DNA from: Fimadaptatus sp050946055
Lineage (GTDB): Bacteria > Bacillota > Clostridia > Christensenellales > Aristaeellaceae
Assembly: GCA_050946055.1 (NCBI GenBank)
Contig: JBMNUB010000014.1
Coordinates: 1-56,654 of the forward strand
DNA length: 56,654 nucleotides
Reading direction: 5' to 3'
Shown here: positions 7,744 through 16,504 of the stretch, one piece after another
How positions within the stretch are numbered: the stretch's first letter is position 1
Layout: each line of letters starts with the position of its first letter
Position numbers and translations under genes: made by a program
Notes under the pieces: model-generated
What the model saw: only the letters and a program-made list of their open reading frames with translations
The model's database searches: none
Told to the model about the DNA's origin: nothing

Positions 7744-8159
7744 TACATAGCCGCGCCATGACAGCTCTGCCCATAAAAAACGTGCAAGCGCGAAGTACAT
7801 AGCCGCTCCGTGACAGCTTTGCTCATCACATACGCACAGGCACGCAGTACATAGCCGCTCCGTGACAGCTTTGCTCATCACAGGCACACAAGCGCGAAGC
7901 ACATAGCCGCGCCATGACAGCTTTGCTCATCAAAAACGTGCAATCACGCAGTACATAGCCGCGCCATGACAGCTTTGCTCATCACATACGCACAGGCACG
8001 CAGTACATAGCCGCTCCGTGACAGCTTTGCTCATCACAGGCACACAAGCGCGAAGCACATAGCCGCGCCATGACAGCTTTGCTCATCAAAAACGTGCAAT
8101 CACGCAGTACATAGCCGCTCCGTGACAGCTTTGCTCATCACAGGCGCACAATTATCCGC
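7744..8159. repeat. Eight tandem 52-bp repeats with a 156-bp higher-order period
   Basis: Eight head-to-tail units of exactly 52 bases begin at 7744, 7796, 7848, 7900, 7952, 8004, 8056 and 8108. All share a core close to GACAGCTTTGCTCATCA and begin TACATAGCCG or CACATAGCCG. Three unit types differ in the second half. Units 2-3-4 are repeated almost exactly as 5-6-7, so the array grew by duplicating a trimer of 156 bases. The unit length is not a multiple of three, so it is not coding. There are no unique spacers, which rules out CRISPR. It lies between two co-oriented genes, after the GH78-type gene and before the UroD-like gene. Confidence 0.95.
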
Positions 8160-8252
8160 ACTTTGCCAGCATTACCCTATCTGCGAGACACCGCCAATAG
8201 CAAAGAGCCGCCGCGAAATACACGGCGGCTCGCAACGCACATTGCGCGCTTC

Positions 8253-10220
8253 TTACAGCTCCACGGTCTGACCGGCGGGAAGCTCCACTTCGCGGCCATT
8301 CCACACCAGCACTCCACCCGCGCGGCTCGCGGTCACGCGCACATGGCCCCCGGCAAGCGCTATCTCCACATGGCCATCGGGCAGCGGCAGCGAACCGCTG
8401 AAGTCGGACAGCACCTCGGCATCGGGCGCGACGCGGAATGTCGCATAGCCGGGCGAAGTCGGCTCAAGTCCCATGACATAGCTGCCCAGCAGGTATATGG
8501 GACCTGCGCCCCAGGCATGGCACAGGCTCTTGCCGTACTTCTGACCGTACATGGCCAGATGGCGCGGGAAGTCCTGACGCGGGTCGAACTCCTCCCATAT
8601 CGTAGTCGCGCCCAGCTCCAGCATGCCGCCCCAATACCCGCGCACCTGCCTGAGCGCGTTTTGAGTGCGGCCCAGCTTGCACTCCGCCCACAGCTCGAAG
8701 AACTTGAAGTACGGCGTGGTTATCGGCGGCACCGCGTCGTTGTCCAGCACGTTTTTGACAATCAGTTCCCTCTGGCGCGCGTCGGCTATGTCGAACAGTA
8801 TTGCGAATATATTGGCATGGCGGGTCACGCTGCGCTTGCCGGACGAATAACTCTCTATGAAGCAGCCCTTCTCCTCGTCAAAGAAGAACTCGTTGAGCTT
8901 GCCCTTCACGGCGGCGGCTTCGCGGGCATATACATCGCCGTCCTCGCCCGCCAGCGCCGCGCAGCGCGCAGCCGCCTCCAGCGCCTTTATGAACAGCATC
9001 TGCTCGGCGCTTATAGCACCGGTCTTGTCCATGTCCGCCCAGTCCACGAACACCCAGTCCTTGGGCTGGCCTATAAGGAAGCCATCCTCGTTCACGCTGG
9101 CGCGGCAATAGTCCATCATGGTCTTTATGCGCGGCCATACGGCGCGCACGAAGCCGGCATCGCCGAAGGTGTCGTAGTAGTCGCTTATGCTCATCACCCA
9201 GTAGAGCGAATAGTCCAGTATGGTATTTATGTGCTGCTCTATGGGGTCTTTGCCGCGCAGCGCCCATATGGTGCGCTGGCATATCTCCTTGTCCATGTAC
9301 AGGCAGCGGTTTACGTAGTAGCTCTGATAGGCATCGCCCGACCATATCCAGCGGTCGCGCTTTATGCCGTCAAGGAAGAACTCGCGGCTGTTGAGGTGGA
9401 AGGTATAGGCCGCGGTACGCCATATGTCGCAGAGCAGCTCGTCGCTGGAGGTAAAGCTGCCGCGCTCCTCTATGGGCAGGTATTCGTACTCGGCGCTCAC
9501 CTTGGGCGCGCGCTCGCCGGGTATGAACAGATAGCGGAATGCGCGCGCAGGATAGTCACAGGTGGTCTTGCCCTGAGGCACGCTGTCTATTATGTAGCAA
9601 TCGTCCACGTCCAGAGCTTCGGTCTCGCTCTCGCCATAGCACAGCAGCTCGCCGCCGCGCGCGTCCTCTACATGCACGCAGGCAAACGTCTCGCGCCCGA
9701 AGTCGTACAGCGTGCCGCCGTTTACGCTGGTTACCGACACAGGCTCCATGTGCTGATACGCGAACTTGAACTGCTCGGGATCATCGTCGGGCGAATCCAG
9801 CCTTTCGCTGTATCCGCAGGGGCTCCAGTCATCGGCGACATTGCTGGCTTCCCAGCCCGCGCCGCTCGCGAACGCGCCGCCGGACACGTATGCGCAGGGC
9901 AGGCCGTCTATGCGCGCCACATCTATGGATATCTCATGCTCGCCGGGCGCAAGCGTCACGCTGCTGCCCAGCGCATAATGCCCGCCATCCACATGAAACC
10001 TGCCAAAGCCGCGCGCCAGCACGGTCACCGTCTGCTCGCTGTCCAGCACGGCCTTGCGGCGCAGGCGCACGTTGTGCCAGCAGTCGTCCAACCGCCACAT
10101 CGCCGGATACATGCTGCCGCGCTCCTCGCGGCGAAGGTTGAGCTTTAGCCCATGCCTTATCTCATAATTGCCCGGATACCACATCCACACCGGCTTTACG
10201 CCCTTAGCTGCACAACTCAT
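8253..10220 (-). CDS. GH78-type alpha-L-rhamnosidase-like glycosidase
   Basis: 655 residues without signal peptide, hence cytoplasmic. A beta-rich N-terminal half is followed by an (alpha/alpha)6 barrel. Signatures include DGIKRDRWIWSGDA (about 284-297), the WEEFDP motif with Glu 543/544 that carries the catalytic base in GH78, and a short C-terminal beta domain. Classical GH78 enzymes have a general-acid Glu in an RDE motif; here the triplet is RDR (288-290), a feature of a diverged subgroup whose specificity is less certain. The protein would act on imported rhamnosides or similar glycosides. GGGGGATG precedes the ATG at 10220. The promoter at 10315-10343 overlaps a small dyad. Confidence 0.75.
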   Translation of the reverse strand: MSCAAKGVKPVWMWYPGNYEIRHGLKLNLRREERGSMYPAMWRLDDCWHNVRLRRKAVLDSEQTVTVLARGFGRFHVDGGHYALGSSVTLAPGEHEISIDVARIDGLPCAYVSGGAFASGAGWEASNVADDWSPCGYSERLDSPDDDPEQFKFAYQHMEPVSVTSVNGGTLYDFGRETFACVHVEDARGGELLCYGESETEALDVDDCYIIDSVPQGKTTCDYPARAFRYLFIPGERAPKVSAEYEYLPIEERGSFTSSDELLCDIWRTAAYTFHLNSREFFLDGIKRDRWIWSGDAYQSYYVNRCLYMDKEICQRTIWALRGKDPIEQHINTILDYSLYWVMSISDYYDTFGDAGFVRAVWPRIKTMMDYCRASVNEDGFLIGQPKDWVFVDWADMDKTGAISAEQMLFIKALEAAARCAALAGEDGDVYAREAAAVKGKLNEFFFDEEKGCFIESYSSGKRSVTRHANIFAILFDIADARQRELIVKNVLDNDAVPPITTPYFKFFELWAECKLGRTQNALRQVRGYWGGMLELGATTIWEEFDPRQDFPRHLAMYGQKYGKSLCHAWGAGPIYLLGSYVMGLEPTSPGYATFRVAPDAEVLSDFSGSLPLPDGHVEIALAGGHVRVTASRAGGVLVWNGREVELPAGQTVEL

Positions 10221-10314
10221 TGCACATCATCCCCCATATAATGCTTCGCTCATCGATATACGGACGAGCCATACGCACTCTAAAAATGCGCATAGAAATA
10301 TACGCTATGCAATT

Positions 10315-10346
10315 ATAATACCACGGCCGGCGATTGTGCGCAATCG
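10315..10346 (-). promoter_or_regulatory. Promoter of the GH78-type gene with overlapping dyad
   Basis: Minus-strand TTGCGC (10343-10338) and TATTAT (10320-10315) are 17 bases apart. A perfect 6+6 dyad CGATTG-TGCG-CAATCG covers 10331-10346 and overlaps the -35 box, so it is a candidate repressor site. It sits 11 bases from the divergent promoter at 10357. Confidence 0.5.
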
Positions 10347-10356
10347 CAAAATTCCA

Positions 10357-10385
10357 TTGACTATGCACCCGGCTTATTGTAGAAT
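10357..10385 (+). promoter_or_regulatory. Promoter of the dihydrouridine synthase gene
   Basis: TTGACT (10357-10362) and TAGAAT (10380-10385) with a 17-base spacer. Transcription should start near 10392, which lies after the first in-frame ATG (10386) and so excludes that codon as the start of the protein. Confidence 0.65.
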
Positions 10386-10433
10386 ATGCATGACGCGCAG
10401 AAAAACGATAATACAATGCGCATACAGGTGGAT

Positions 10434-11366
10434 ATGAGATACTATCTGGCTCCCATGGAGGGACTTACCGGGCATGTATACCGCAACGTGCAGCGCGATA
10501 TGTTCGGCGGCATGGACAAATACTACACGCCCTTCATAACGCCCAATCAGAACCGCAGCCTGACCAGCCGCGAGATGCGCGATGTTCAGCCCGAAAACAA
10601 CGCCTGCGGCGACGTAGTGCCGCAGATAATGGCCAACGACGCAGCAGCTTTCCTCTGGGCAGCGGACAAGCTGCGCCGCCTGGGATATGACGAGGTCAAT
10701 CTGAATCTGGGCTGCCCTTCGCGCACCGTCGTTAGCAAAGGGCGCGGTTCGGGCTTTCTTGGGCATCCCACTGCACTCAATGAGTTTCTGGCACAGGTAT
10801 TTGATAGCGTGCAGGTGCGCGTATCGGTAAAGACGCGCATAGGGCTGGAAACCAGCGCCGAGCTGCCCGGACTCATGGCCATATTCAACCGCTATCCCAT
10901 ATGTGAATTGACCGTACATGCTCGCGTGCAGAGCGCATATTACTCAGGCACGCCCGACATGGACGCATATCGCCGCGCACTGGCACTGGCGCGCATGCCG
11001 GTGGCGTACAACGGCGACATATTCGCTCCCGCCGATGCACAGGCGCTGACAGACCGCTTTCCCGATACGCGCGCCATGATGCTGGGGCGCGGAGTCATGG
11101 CCGAGCCAGCGCTGGCGCGTCTGCTGCGCGGCGGCGCGCCCTCGGATGCGCGCGAGCTGGAGGAGTTCCATGCGCGCCTGCTGGACGGATATCTGCGCGA
11201 CATGGGCGATCCCGTCACGGCCATGTTCCGCATGAAGGAGCTTTGGGGCTACATGGGCAAGCGCTTCCCCAATGCCGCCAAGCCGCTCAAACGCCTGCGC
11301 AAGTCGCGCAAGCTGGACGAATACAGCGATGCGGCGCGGGAGATATTCGCAGCGGGGGTGGATTAG
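10434..11366 (+). CDS. tRNA-dihydrouridine synthase
   Basis: About 310 residues of the FMN-dependent Dus family, which reduces uridine to dihydrouridine in tRNA. Visible motifs are the N-terminal MRYYLAPMEGLTG, the FMN/tRNA region NLNLGCPS with the catalytic cysteine, the KTRIG segment, and the LGRGVMAEP phosphate-binding loop. The start at 10434 fits the family N-terminus; ATG 10386 precedes the predicted transcription start, and ATG 10416 is possible. AGGTGG lies only 2 bases before 10434, so the leader is short. The gene is divergent from the GH78-type gene. No terminator is evident before the next gene. Confidence 0.88.
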   Translation: MRYYLAPMEGLTGHVYRNVQRDMFGGMDKYYTPFITPNQNRSLTSREMRDVQPENNACGDVVPQIMANDAAAFLWAADKLRRLGYDEVNLNLGCPSRTVVSKGRGSGFLGHPTALNEFLAQVFDSVQVRVSVKTRIGLETSAELPGLMAIFNRYPICELTVHARVQSAYYSGTPDMDAYRRALALARMPVAYNGDIFAPADAQALTDRFPDTRAMMLGRGVMAEPALARLLRGGAPSDARELEEFHARLLDGYLRDMGDPVTAMFRMKELWGYMGKRFPNAAKPLKRLRKSRKLDEYSDAAREIFAAGVD

Positions 11367-11508
11367 CGGGATGCCTTACGGCGCGGGCGTGGGATATCTT
11401 GTGCAGCGCGGATGAGTTACAAGCATCGCGTCAGCAGCGCCGCATGAAGCCATCGGCTTTCCCTTGGCCTACATATTATATGGTCATGCTTTACTAAGGA
11501 GAATGCAC

Positions 11509-12231
11509 ATGAGTACGATAATAACCGGTCATTCCGGATTTGAGAACACGGGCCGGGATTCCCTGCGCTCGGTAGAGGTAGCGGTCGAGCGAAAGCTGGA
11601 CTGCGTGGAGGTGGACGTGCGCATCGATGCTATGGGCGCGCTCAGGCTATCTCACGATGCGCGCAAGGACTATGGCGCAGCCGCCACGCTTGCGCAGGCA
11701 ATGGATATAATCGCGTCGAGCGGCACATGCATAAACTGCGATTTAAAGTCTCCCTTCGCGCTGTATCCCGTGCTGGAATTGGCCGGGCGCTGCGGGCTGA
11801 AGGCAGGCCAGCTGATATTCTCGGGCAGCGTATCATGCGACCTACTCGCTTACGATGCCGATGTAGCGCACAGGGCGCGCATATTCTTAAACATCGAGGA
11901 GCTGGCCAAGTACTTCCTTTGCGCGAGCAGCGGCGACATGGCCGGGCTTCTGCGCGATCCATGGCCGCACATAGGCAGCGCATTGGACAGCGCCGAGCCG
12001 GATCTCCTGCGCAGGATAGCCAATGCCGCCCGCGCGCTGGGCGCTGAAGCCATCAATCTGCCGCACCGGCTGCCGCTGAGTGTGCTGCGCTCGCTGCGCG
12101 CCTGCGGAGCGGAGCTATCGATATGGACGGTCAACGATGAGGCGGACATAGTGCGCGCGCTGTCGCTCGAGCCTATAAACATCACCACCATGGAGCCTGC
12201 GAGGGTTGCGGGGGTGATTAGCAGGTCTTGA
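11509..12231 (+). CDS. Glycerophosphodiester phosphodiesterase
   Basis: About 240 residues of the GDPD TIM-barrel family, which hydrolyses glycerophosphodiesters to glycerol 3-phosphate and an alcohol. The N-terminus shows GHSGFENTGRDS, then EVDVRIDAMGALRLSHD, matching the family HxG...E-x-D...HD metal and catalytic pattern, with GHSG in place of the usual HRG as in many clostridial members. The tail has WTVNDEADIVRAL, also typical. AAGGAG is 7 bases before the ATG at 11509; an ATG at 11503 is too close to it. A perfect hairpin at 12259-12297 follows. The protein has no signal peptide and should be cytoplasmic. Confidence 0.85.
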   Translation: MSTIITGHSGFENTGRDSLRSVEVAVERKLDCVEVDVRIDAMGALRLSHDARKDYGAAATLAQAMDIIASSGTCINCDLKSPFALYPVLELAGRCGLKAGQLIFSGSVSCDLLAYDADVAHRARIFLNIEELAKYFLCASSGDMAGLLRDPWPHIGSALDSAEPDLLRRIANAARALGAEAINLPHRLPLSVLRSLRACGAELSIWTVNDEADIVRALSLEPINITTMEPARVAGVISRS

Positions 12232-12258
12232 TGCCGTGCGGCAAATATCCGGCGCTGA

Positions 12259-12297
12259 CCTAAGCCGCCCTGCACATCTATCTGCGGGCGGCTTAGG
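12259..12297. terminator. Perfect 12-bp terminator-like hairpin
   Basis: CCTAAGCCGCCC (12259-12270) pairs perfectly with 12286-12297 around a 15-base loop. It follows the GDPD stop by 27 bases. The T-tract is poor (TTAG), so termination efficiency is uncertain. Confidence 0.55.
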
Positions 12298-12311
12298 TTA
12301 GCGCGTTTGCA

Positions 12312-12485
12312 TTATTCGGGCAATCTGACTATTCTGTCGGCTATGGCCGTCACGCCGGCATCATGCATCATTATGATGCACATCTTGTCTGCAAACGCAG
12401 TAAGTATGGTGGATTTAAGAAGCTCTATTGAAGCCGCGTTCAGGTTCGATGTGGTTTCGTCGAATATCATTGCGTCGGGGGCTTA
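12312..12485 (-). pseudogene. 3' remnant of an ABC transporter ATPase
   Basis: On the minus strand an open frame of about 55 codons ends in TAA (12314-12312). It encodes the end of an ABC ATPase: a Walker B region AMIFDETTSNLN, followed about 30 residues later by the H-loop MMHDAG, and a final ADRIVRLPE. The D-loop is degenerate (SNLN instead of SALD). Upstream in this frame there is a stop almost at once (near 12494), and no Walker A or signature motif is present, so most of the gene has been lost. It was probably an export-type (permease-ATPase) half-transporter. The break point lies only about 15 bases from the end of the next gene. Confidence 0.65.
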
Positions 12486-12501
12486 GCTCAATGTGACAGC
12501 C

Positions 12502-13110
12502 TTACTTTATATATGACATATCACTCAGACGTTTAATAAACCGCTTGCCATCATCCGCCTGAAACATAAATGAAACGCCGCCCGACAAGCCAAACAATTC
12601 AAATTGGTTCAATGCTTCGGCATCCATTCCCAGAAACATAGTGTTCCATACACTGAGCAGATCGCCGTGAGACACTACTATTATGCATTTCTCCTCTCGC
12701 AGCATTATCTCATCGAATAGCGGCTTTAACCTATTCCACTCGTCCCTTCTGCTCTCCGCGTCTGAAAAAATGCGGTCATCTATGGTTCTCTCTTTGACTT
12801 CCATATTTTCTCTAAGCCATTTAACCGAGTGTCCCACGCACTTGCCCAGATTGCGCTCGCGCAGCTCCCTTCTGATTATGGGCGTGATTCCAAGATGCCT
12901 TGCGATTATTTCGGCAGTATGCCTGGCCCTGAGCAGGTCTGATGTGTACATCGCAATTTTTTGCCCCAATAGCTGCTCTGCAAGATTCCTGCCGATATTT
13001 TCTGCCTGCTCTACGCCGGTTTGCGAAATATCCCAATCCGTCCAAGAACCTACCATGCCGTTTGTGTGATGAACGGACTGCGTATGCTGGATGGTGATTA
13101 TCTGCTTCAT
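12502..13110 (-). CDS. Histidine phosphatase superfamily protein with altered RHG motif
   Basis: 202 residues with the phosphoglycerate-mutase-like fold. The usual N-terminal RHG-E motif reads QHTQS (His 9), so the catalytic histidine is kept but the preceding arginine is lost. The second histidine is in VVSHGDLL near residue 150, and a mid-protein RARHTAE supplies another typical element. The HHTNGMVGSWTDWD stretch after the first motif is characteristic of a clostridial subgroup. It is most likely a small-molecule or protein phosphatase; the substrate is unknown. AGGAG is well placed before the ATG at 13110. It precedes the ABC remnant and follows the GNAT gene at 13139 in the same direction. 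Confidence 0.8.
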   Translation of the reverse strand: MKQIITIQHTQSVHHTNGMVGSWTDWDISQTGVEQAENIGRNLAEQLLGQKIAMYTSDLLRARHTAEIIARHLGITPIIRRELRERNLGKCVGHSVKWLRENMEVKERTIDDRIFSDAESRRDEWNRLKPLFDEIMLREEKCIIVVSHGDLLSVWNTMFLGMDAEALNQFELFGLSGGVSFMFQADDGKRFIKRLSDMSYIK

Positions 13111-13138
13111 GGCTCGCTCCTATAATGCATATTTGTCA

Positions 13139-13624
13139 TCAATAGTCAAACTCGTGTTCACCCACCGCAACCTTCTGCGTCAACCTTTCGCCATTATGCG
13201 GCTTGCGTATCTCTATGAGATTCAGCACCGTATAGCCATGCTTGCGCAGAAACGATATCATGCGATGATTATTGGGATGAACATAGCTGTATACTGTATC
13301 CCCGCCATAGTAAGCGGCCATCTCCTCTGCCTTGTCGTAAAGCGCCTGAGCAATGCCCATGCGCCTGTACCGCTCTTTTACAAATATGGACTCCATCCAT
13401 ACAACTTCGCTGTCAATGCGGCAGACGGCATAGCCCGCATATTCGCCATCCACAAGTGCGGCAAACACCGGGAACTCAGTTGCCAGATATTCCTCTATCT
13501 CCTTGCGACCCGCTTCAATATCCGGAGCTGACTGCACACCTTTATAGGAGCGAAGTTCGACGCGAAACAGCGCTGCCATCTCCGCAAGCTCATCATTTAC
13601 ATGCGTGATATTCAATATTTCCAT
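13139..13624 (-). CDS. GNAT family N-acetyltransferase
   Basis: About 161 residues from ATG 13624; an upstream in-frame ATG at 13636 is less likely because AAAGGA is better placed for the later start. The acetyl-CoA loop is ERYRRMGIAQALYDKAEE, matching R/Q-x-x-G-x-G/A. The tail has YVHPNNHRMISFLRKHGYTVLNLIE, the usual beta6-alpha4-beta7 part. The substrate is unknown. It lies 28 bases upstream of the histidine phosphatase gene and is probably co-transcribed. The gene-free stretch 13625-13977 upstream is noticeably AT-rich, and I see no gene in it. Confidence 0.82.
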   Translation of the reverse strand: MEILNITHVNDELAEMAALFRVELRSYKGVQSAPDIEAGRKEIEEYLATEFPVFAALVDGEYAGYAVCRIDSEVVWMESIFVKERYRRMGIAQALYDKAEEMAAYYGGDTVYSYVHPNNHRMISFLRKHGYTVLNLIEIRKPHNGERLTQKVAVGEHEFDY

Positions 13625-13977
13625 AAAGACTTTCATCCTTTCCGCATTCAAAAGCACATGATAATAGTATCACAAAATCAATGCCTGTTCTATCATCGGG
13701 CAAGATTTTAGTTCTTCACGGAAAGTTAGGATAAATGTGGTGAAAATCGTTTCTTTAAGTAAGCCGTGGCAATTTTGAAAGAAAATGTCAAACGTTGCGA
13801 TTTCAGATATAAGATTAATCTGAAAAACGCAAGCCAACAACCTTCATTACTGTTCCTCTCATGTCGAAGCTATGCTTTAGCGCGCTGACACCACTAAACG
13901 CGAATAACCCGATTTCTCAGCTAAAATATGCCCATCATCCAGCAATCCCGCTGCCATTTATTCAAATGCACATACGC

Positions 13978-14021
13978 AAGGCATCCGCCCCCCAAAACCA
14001 GATTCGGAGAGCGGACGCCTT
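13978..14021 (-). terminator. Terminator-like hairpin after leuS
   Basis: AAGGCATCCGC (13978-13988) pairs with GCGGACGCCTT (14011-14021), one mismatch, with a 22-base loop. It starts about 36 bases beyond the leuS stop codon. Confidence 0.45.
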
Positions 14022-14056
14022 ATTCACATGCGCGCGGCTTTCTTGCCTTTAGCGCA

Positions 14057-16465
14057 TCAGATTATCACGTTTACCAGCCTACCGGGGACGAATATCAGCT
14101 TCTTTATCTCGCCGTCGCCCACTATGGCGCGGAACGCAGAGTTGTCCTTGAAGAACGCCTCGGCATCGTCCTTGCCCAGCGCCGTGGGTACCATCATGCG
14201 GCCGCGCAGCTTGCCCTTTATCTGCACGGCTATCTCCACCTCGTCGGCCACCAGCGCGCCCTCGTCGTACTTGGGCCAGCTCTGATGGTGCAGCGGCGCG
14301 CCAAAGCCGCAGCTTTCCCACATCTCCTCGGTTATGTGCGGGGCGACCGGGTTGAGCAGCTTGAGCAGCACCTTCAGCTCCTCGGTGGTTATCTGACCCT
14401 TCTGGAAGAAGGCGTTGACCAGCGTCATCATCTGCGCTATGGCGGTGTTGAACTTCATGCGCTCATAGTCCTCTGTGACCTTCTTGATGGTCTGGTGCAG
14501 TATCTGACGCATGTCCTTGGACTCGCCGCCCTCGGTCAGCATGTCCTGCAGCCTCCACACGCGGTCGAGGAAGCGGCGGCAGCCATACGCGCCGTCAGTT
14601 GACCACGGTATCGCCTGGTCAAACGCGCCCATGAACATCTCGTACAGGCGGAAGGAGTCCGCGCCCATCTTGTCCACTATCTCGTCCGGGTTTATGACAT
14701 TGCCGCGGGACTTGGACATCTTCTCGCCGTCCTCGCCCAGTATCATGCCGTGCGAGGTGCGCTTGGCGTAAGGCTCCTTGGTCGGCACCACGCCTATGTC
14801 ATACAGGAAGCGGTGCCAGAAGCGCGAGTAGAGCAGGTGCAGCGTGGTATGCTCCATGCCGCCGTTGTACCAATCGACGGGCAGCCAGTACTTGAGCTTC
14901 TCGGGATCGGCCAGCTGCTTGTCGTTGTGGGGATCGATATAGCGCAGGAAGTACCAGCTGGAGCCGGCCCACTGCGGCATGGTATCGGTCTCACGGCGCG
15001 CCGCGCCGCCGCAGTGCGGGCAGGTGGTGTTGACCCACTCGTCTATGACGCTGAGCGGGCTTTCGCCGGTGTCGGTGGGCTCATAATGCTCGACCTCGGG
15101 CAGCGTCACGGGCAGCTGATCCTCGGGTACGGGTACCCAGCCGCACTTCTCGCAGTAGATCATGGGTATCGGCTCGCCCCAATAGCGCTGGCGCGAGAAC
15201 ACCCAGTCGCGCAGCTTGAAGTTGACCTTGTGCTCGCCCAGATGGTTCTGCTCTATATGCTCTATTACCTTCTTCTTGGCCTCGGCCACGCTCAGGCCAT
15301 TGAGGAAGCCGGAGTTGACCATGGTGCCGGTCTCTATATCGGTGAACGCAGCCTCCTGCACATTGCCGCCGGCCACGACCTCGATTATCGGCAGACCGAA
15401 CTTCTTGGCGAACGCCCAGTCGCGCTCGTCATGCGCAGGCACGGCCATTATCGCGCCCGTGCCGTAGCTGGACAGCACGTAGTCGCTTATCCACACGGGG
15501 ATTTCGGTGCCGGTGAGCGGGTTTATCGCCTTTATGCCCTCCAGCGCCACGCCGGTCTTGTCCTTGTTCAGCTCGGTGCGCTCAAAGTCGCTCTTGCGCG
15601 CCGCCGCCTCGCGGTACTCGCGCACGGCATCCCAGTTGGTTATGGCATCCTTCAGCTCATCGACCAGCTTATGCTCGGGCGAAAGCACCATGTAGGTCGC
15701 GCCGAACAGCGTATCGGGGCGCGTGGTGTATACGCGCACCATGCCGCGGCCATTGGCCAGCTTGAAATCGACCTCAGCGCCCTCGGAGCGGCCTATCCAG
15801 TTGCGCTGCTGGGTCTTTACGCGCTCTATGAAGTCCAGATCGTCCAGTCCGTCCAGCAGCTTCTGGGCATAGTCGGTTATGCGCAGCATCCACTGGCTCT
15901 TGACCTTGCGCACGACTTCGCTGCCGCAGCGCTCGCACACGCCGTTCACGACTTCTTCATTGGCAAGGCCGCACTTGCAGCTGGTACACCAGTTTATCGG
16001 CATCTCGCTCTTGTAGGCCAGACCCGCCTTGTAGAGCTTGAGGAATATCCACTGCGTCCACTTGTAGTAGCTGGGATCGGTGGTATCCACCTCGCGCGAA
16101 TAGTCGAACGAGAAGCCCAGCATCTTTAGCTGCGAGCGGAAGCGGTCTATGTTGCGCTTGGTTATCTTGGCGGGCTGCTCGTGCATCTTTATGGCGAAGT
16201 TCTCGGTGGGCAGGCCGAACGCATCCCAGCCTATCGGGAACAGCACGTTGTAGCCCTGCATGCGGCGCATGCGGGCGATTATGTCCATGGCGGTGTTGGA
16301 GCGGGGATGACCCACGTGCAGGCCCGCGCCGGACGGATACGGGAACTCTATCAGCGGATAGAACTTGGGCTTGGTAAAGTCATCCTCGGCACGGAACGCG
16401 CCTGTCTCATCCCATATTGCCTGCCACTTCTTTTCTATGGCAGAGGGATCATACTGTCTTTGCAT
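14057..16465 (-). CDS. leuS: Leucyl-tRNA synthetase
   Basis: 802 residues, the normal bacterial LeuRS length. It charges tRNA-Leu with leucine. Motifs include the class I HIGH-like box HVGHPRS near residue 51, a CxxC...CxxC zinc module (WCTSCKCG and CERCGS near 160-180), the editing domain with TTRPDTLFGATY, a second zinc-like module (CEKCGW...CPHCGG) and the KMSKS box near residue 590. GGAGG lies upstream of the ATG at 16465. A T-box leader with a terminator precedes the gene, so expression should rise when tRNA-Leu is uncharged. The gene is monocistronic by appearance. Confidence 0.98.
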   Translation of the reverse strand: MQRQYDPSAIEKKWQAIWDETGAFRAEDDFTKPKFYPLIEFPYPSGAGLHVGHPRSNTAMDIIARMRRMQGYNVLFPIGWDAFGLPTENFAIKMHEQPAKITKRNIDRFRSQLKMLGFSFDYSREVDTTDPSYYKWTQWIFLKLYKAGLAYKSEMPINWCTSCKCGLANEEVVNGVCERCGSEVVRKVKSQWMLRITDYAQKLLDGLDDLDFIERVKTQQRNWIGRSEGAEVDFKLANGRGMVRVYTTRPDTLFGATYMVLSPEHKLVDELKDAITNWDAVREYREAAARKSDFERTELNKDKTGVALEGIKAINPLTGTEIPVWISDYVLSSYGTGAIMAVPAHDERDWAFAKKFGLPIIEVVAGGNVQEAAFTDIETGTMVNSGFLNGLSVAEAKKKVIEHIEQNHLGEHKVNFKLRDWVFSRQRYWGEPIPMIYCEKCGWVPVPEDQLPVTLPEVEHYEPTDTGESPLSVIDEWVNTTCPHCGGAARRETDTMPQWAGSSWYFLRYIDPHNDKQLADPEKLKYWLPVDWYNGGMEHTTLHLLYSRFWHRFLYDIGVVPTKEPYAKRTSHGMILGEDGEKMSKSRGNVINPDEIVDKMGADSFRLYEMFMGAFDQAIPWSTDGAYGCRRFLDRVWRLQDMLTEGGESKDMRQILHQTIKKVTEDYERMKFNTAIAQMMTLVNAFFQKGQITTEELKVLLKLLNPVAPHITEEMWESCGFGAPLHHQSWPKYDEGALVADEVEIAVQIKGKLRGRMMVPTALGKDDAEAFFKDNSAFRAIVGDGEIKKLIFVPGRLVNVII

Positions 16466-16504
16466 GGATTGGCCTCCTTGAAGCGCTGTATCTGTTTTGG
16501 GGTA

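Noticed and set aside
7744..8159. CRISPR array
   Set aside because: The 52-bp units follow each other without unique spacers, the units differ from each other, and no cas gene is in the window.
8163..10148. Plus-strand 661-residue open frame
   Set aside because: It is the shadow of the GH78-type gene on the other strand; the composition (His, Ala, Arg rich) is non-protein-like and there is no ribosome binding site.
14750..16129. Plus-strand 459-residue open frame
   Set aside because: Shadow of leuS, which is certain.
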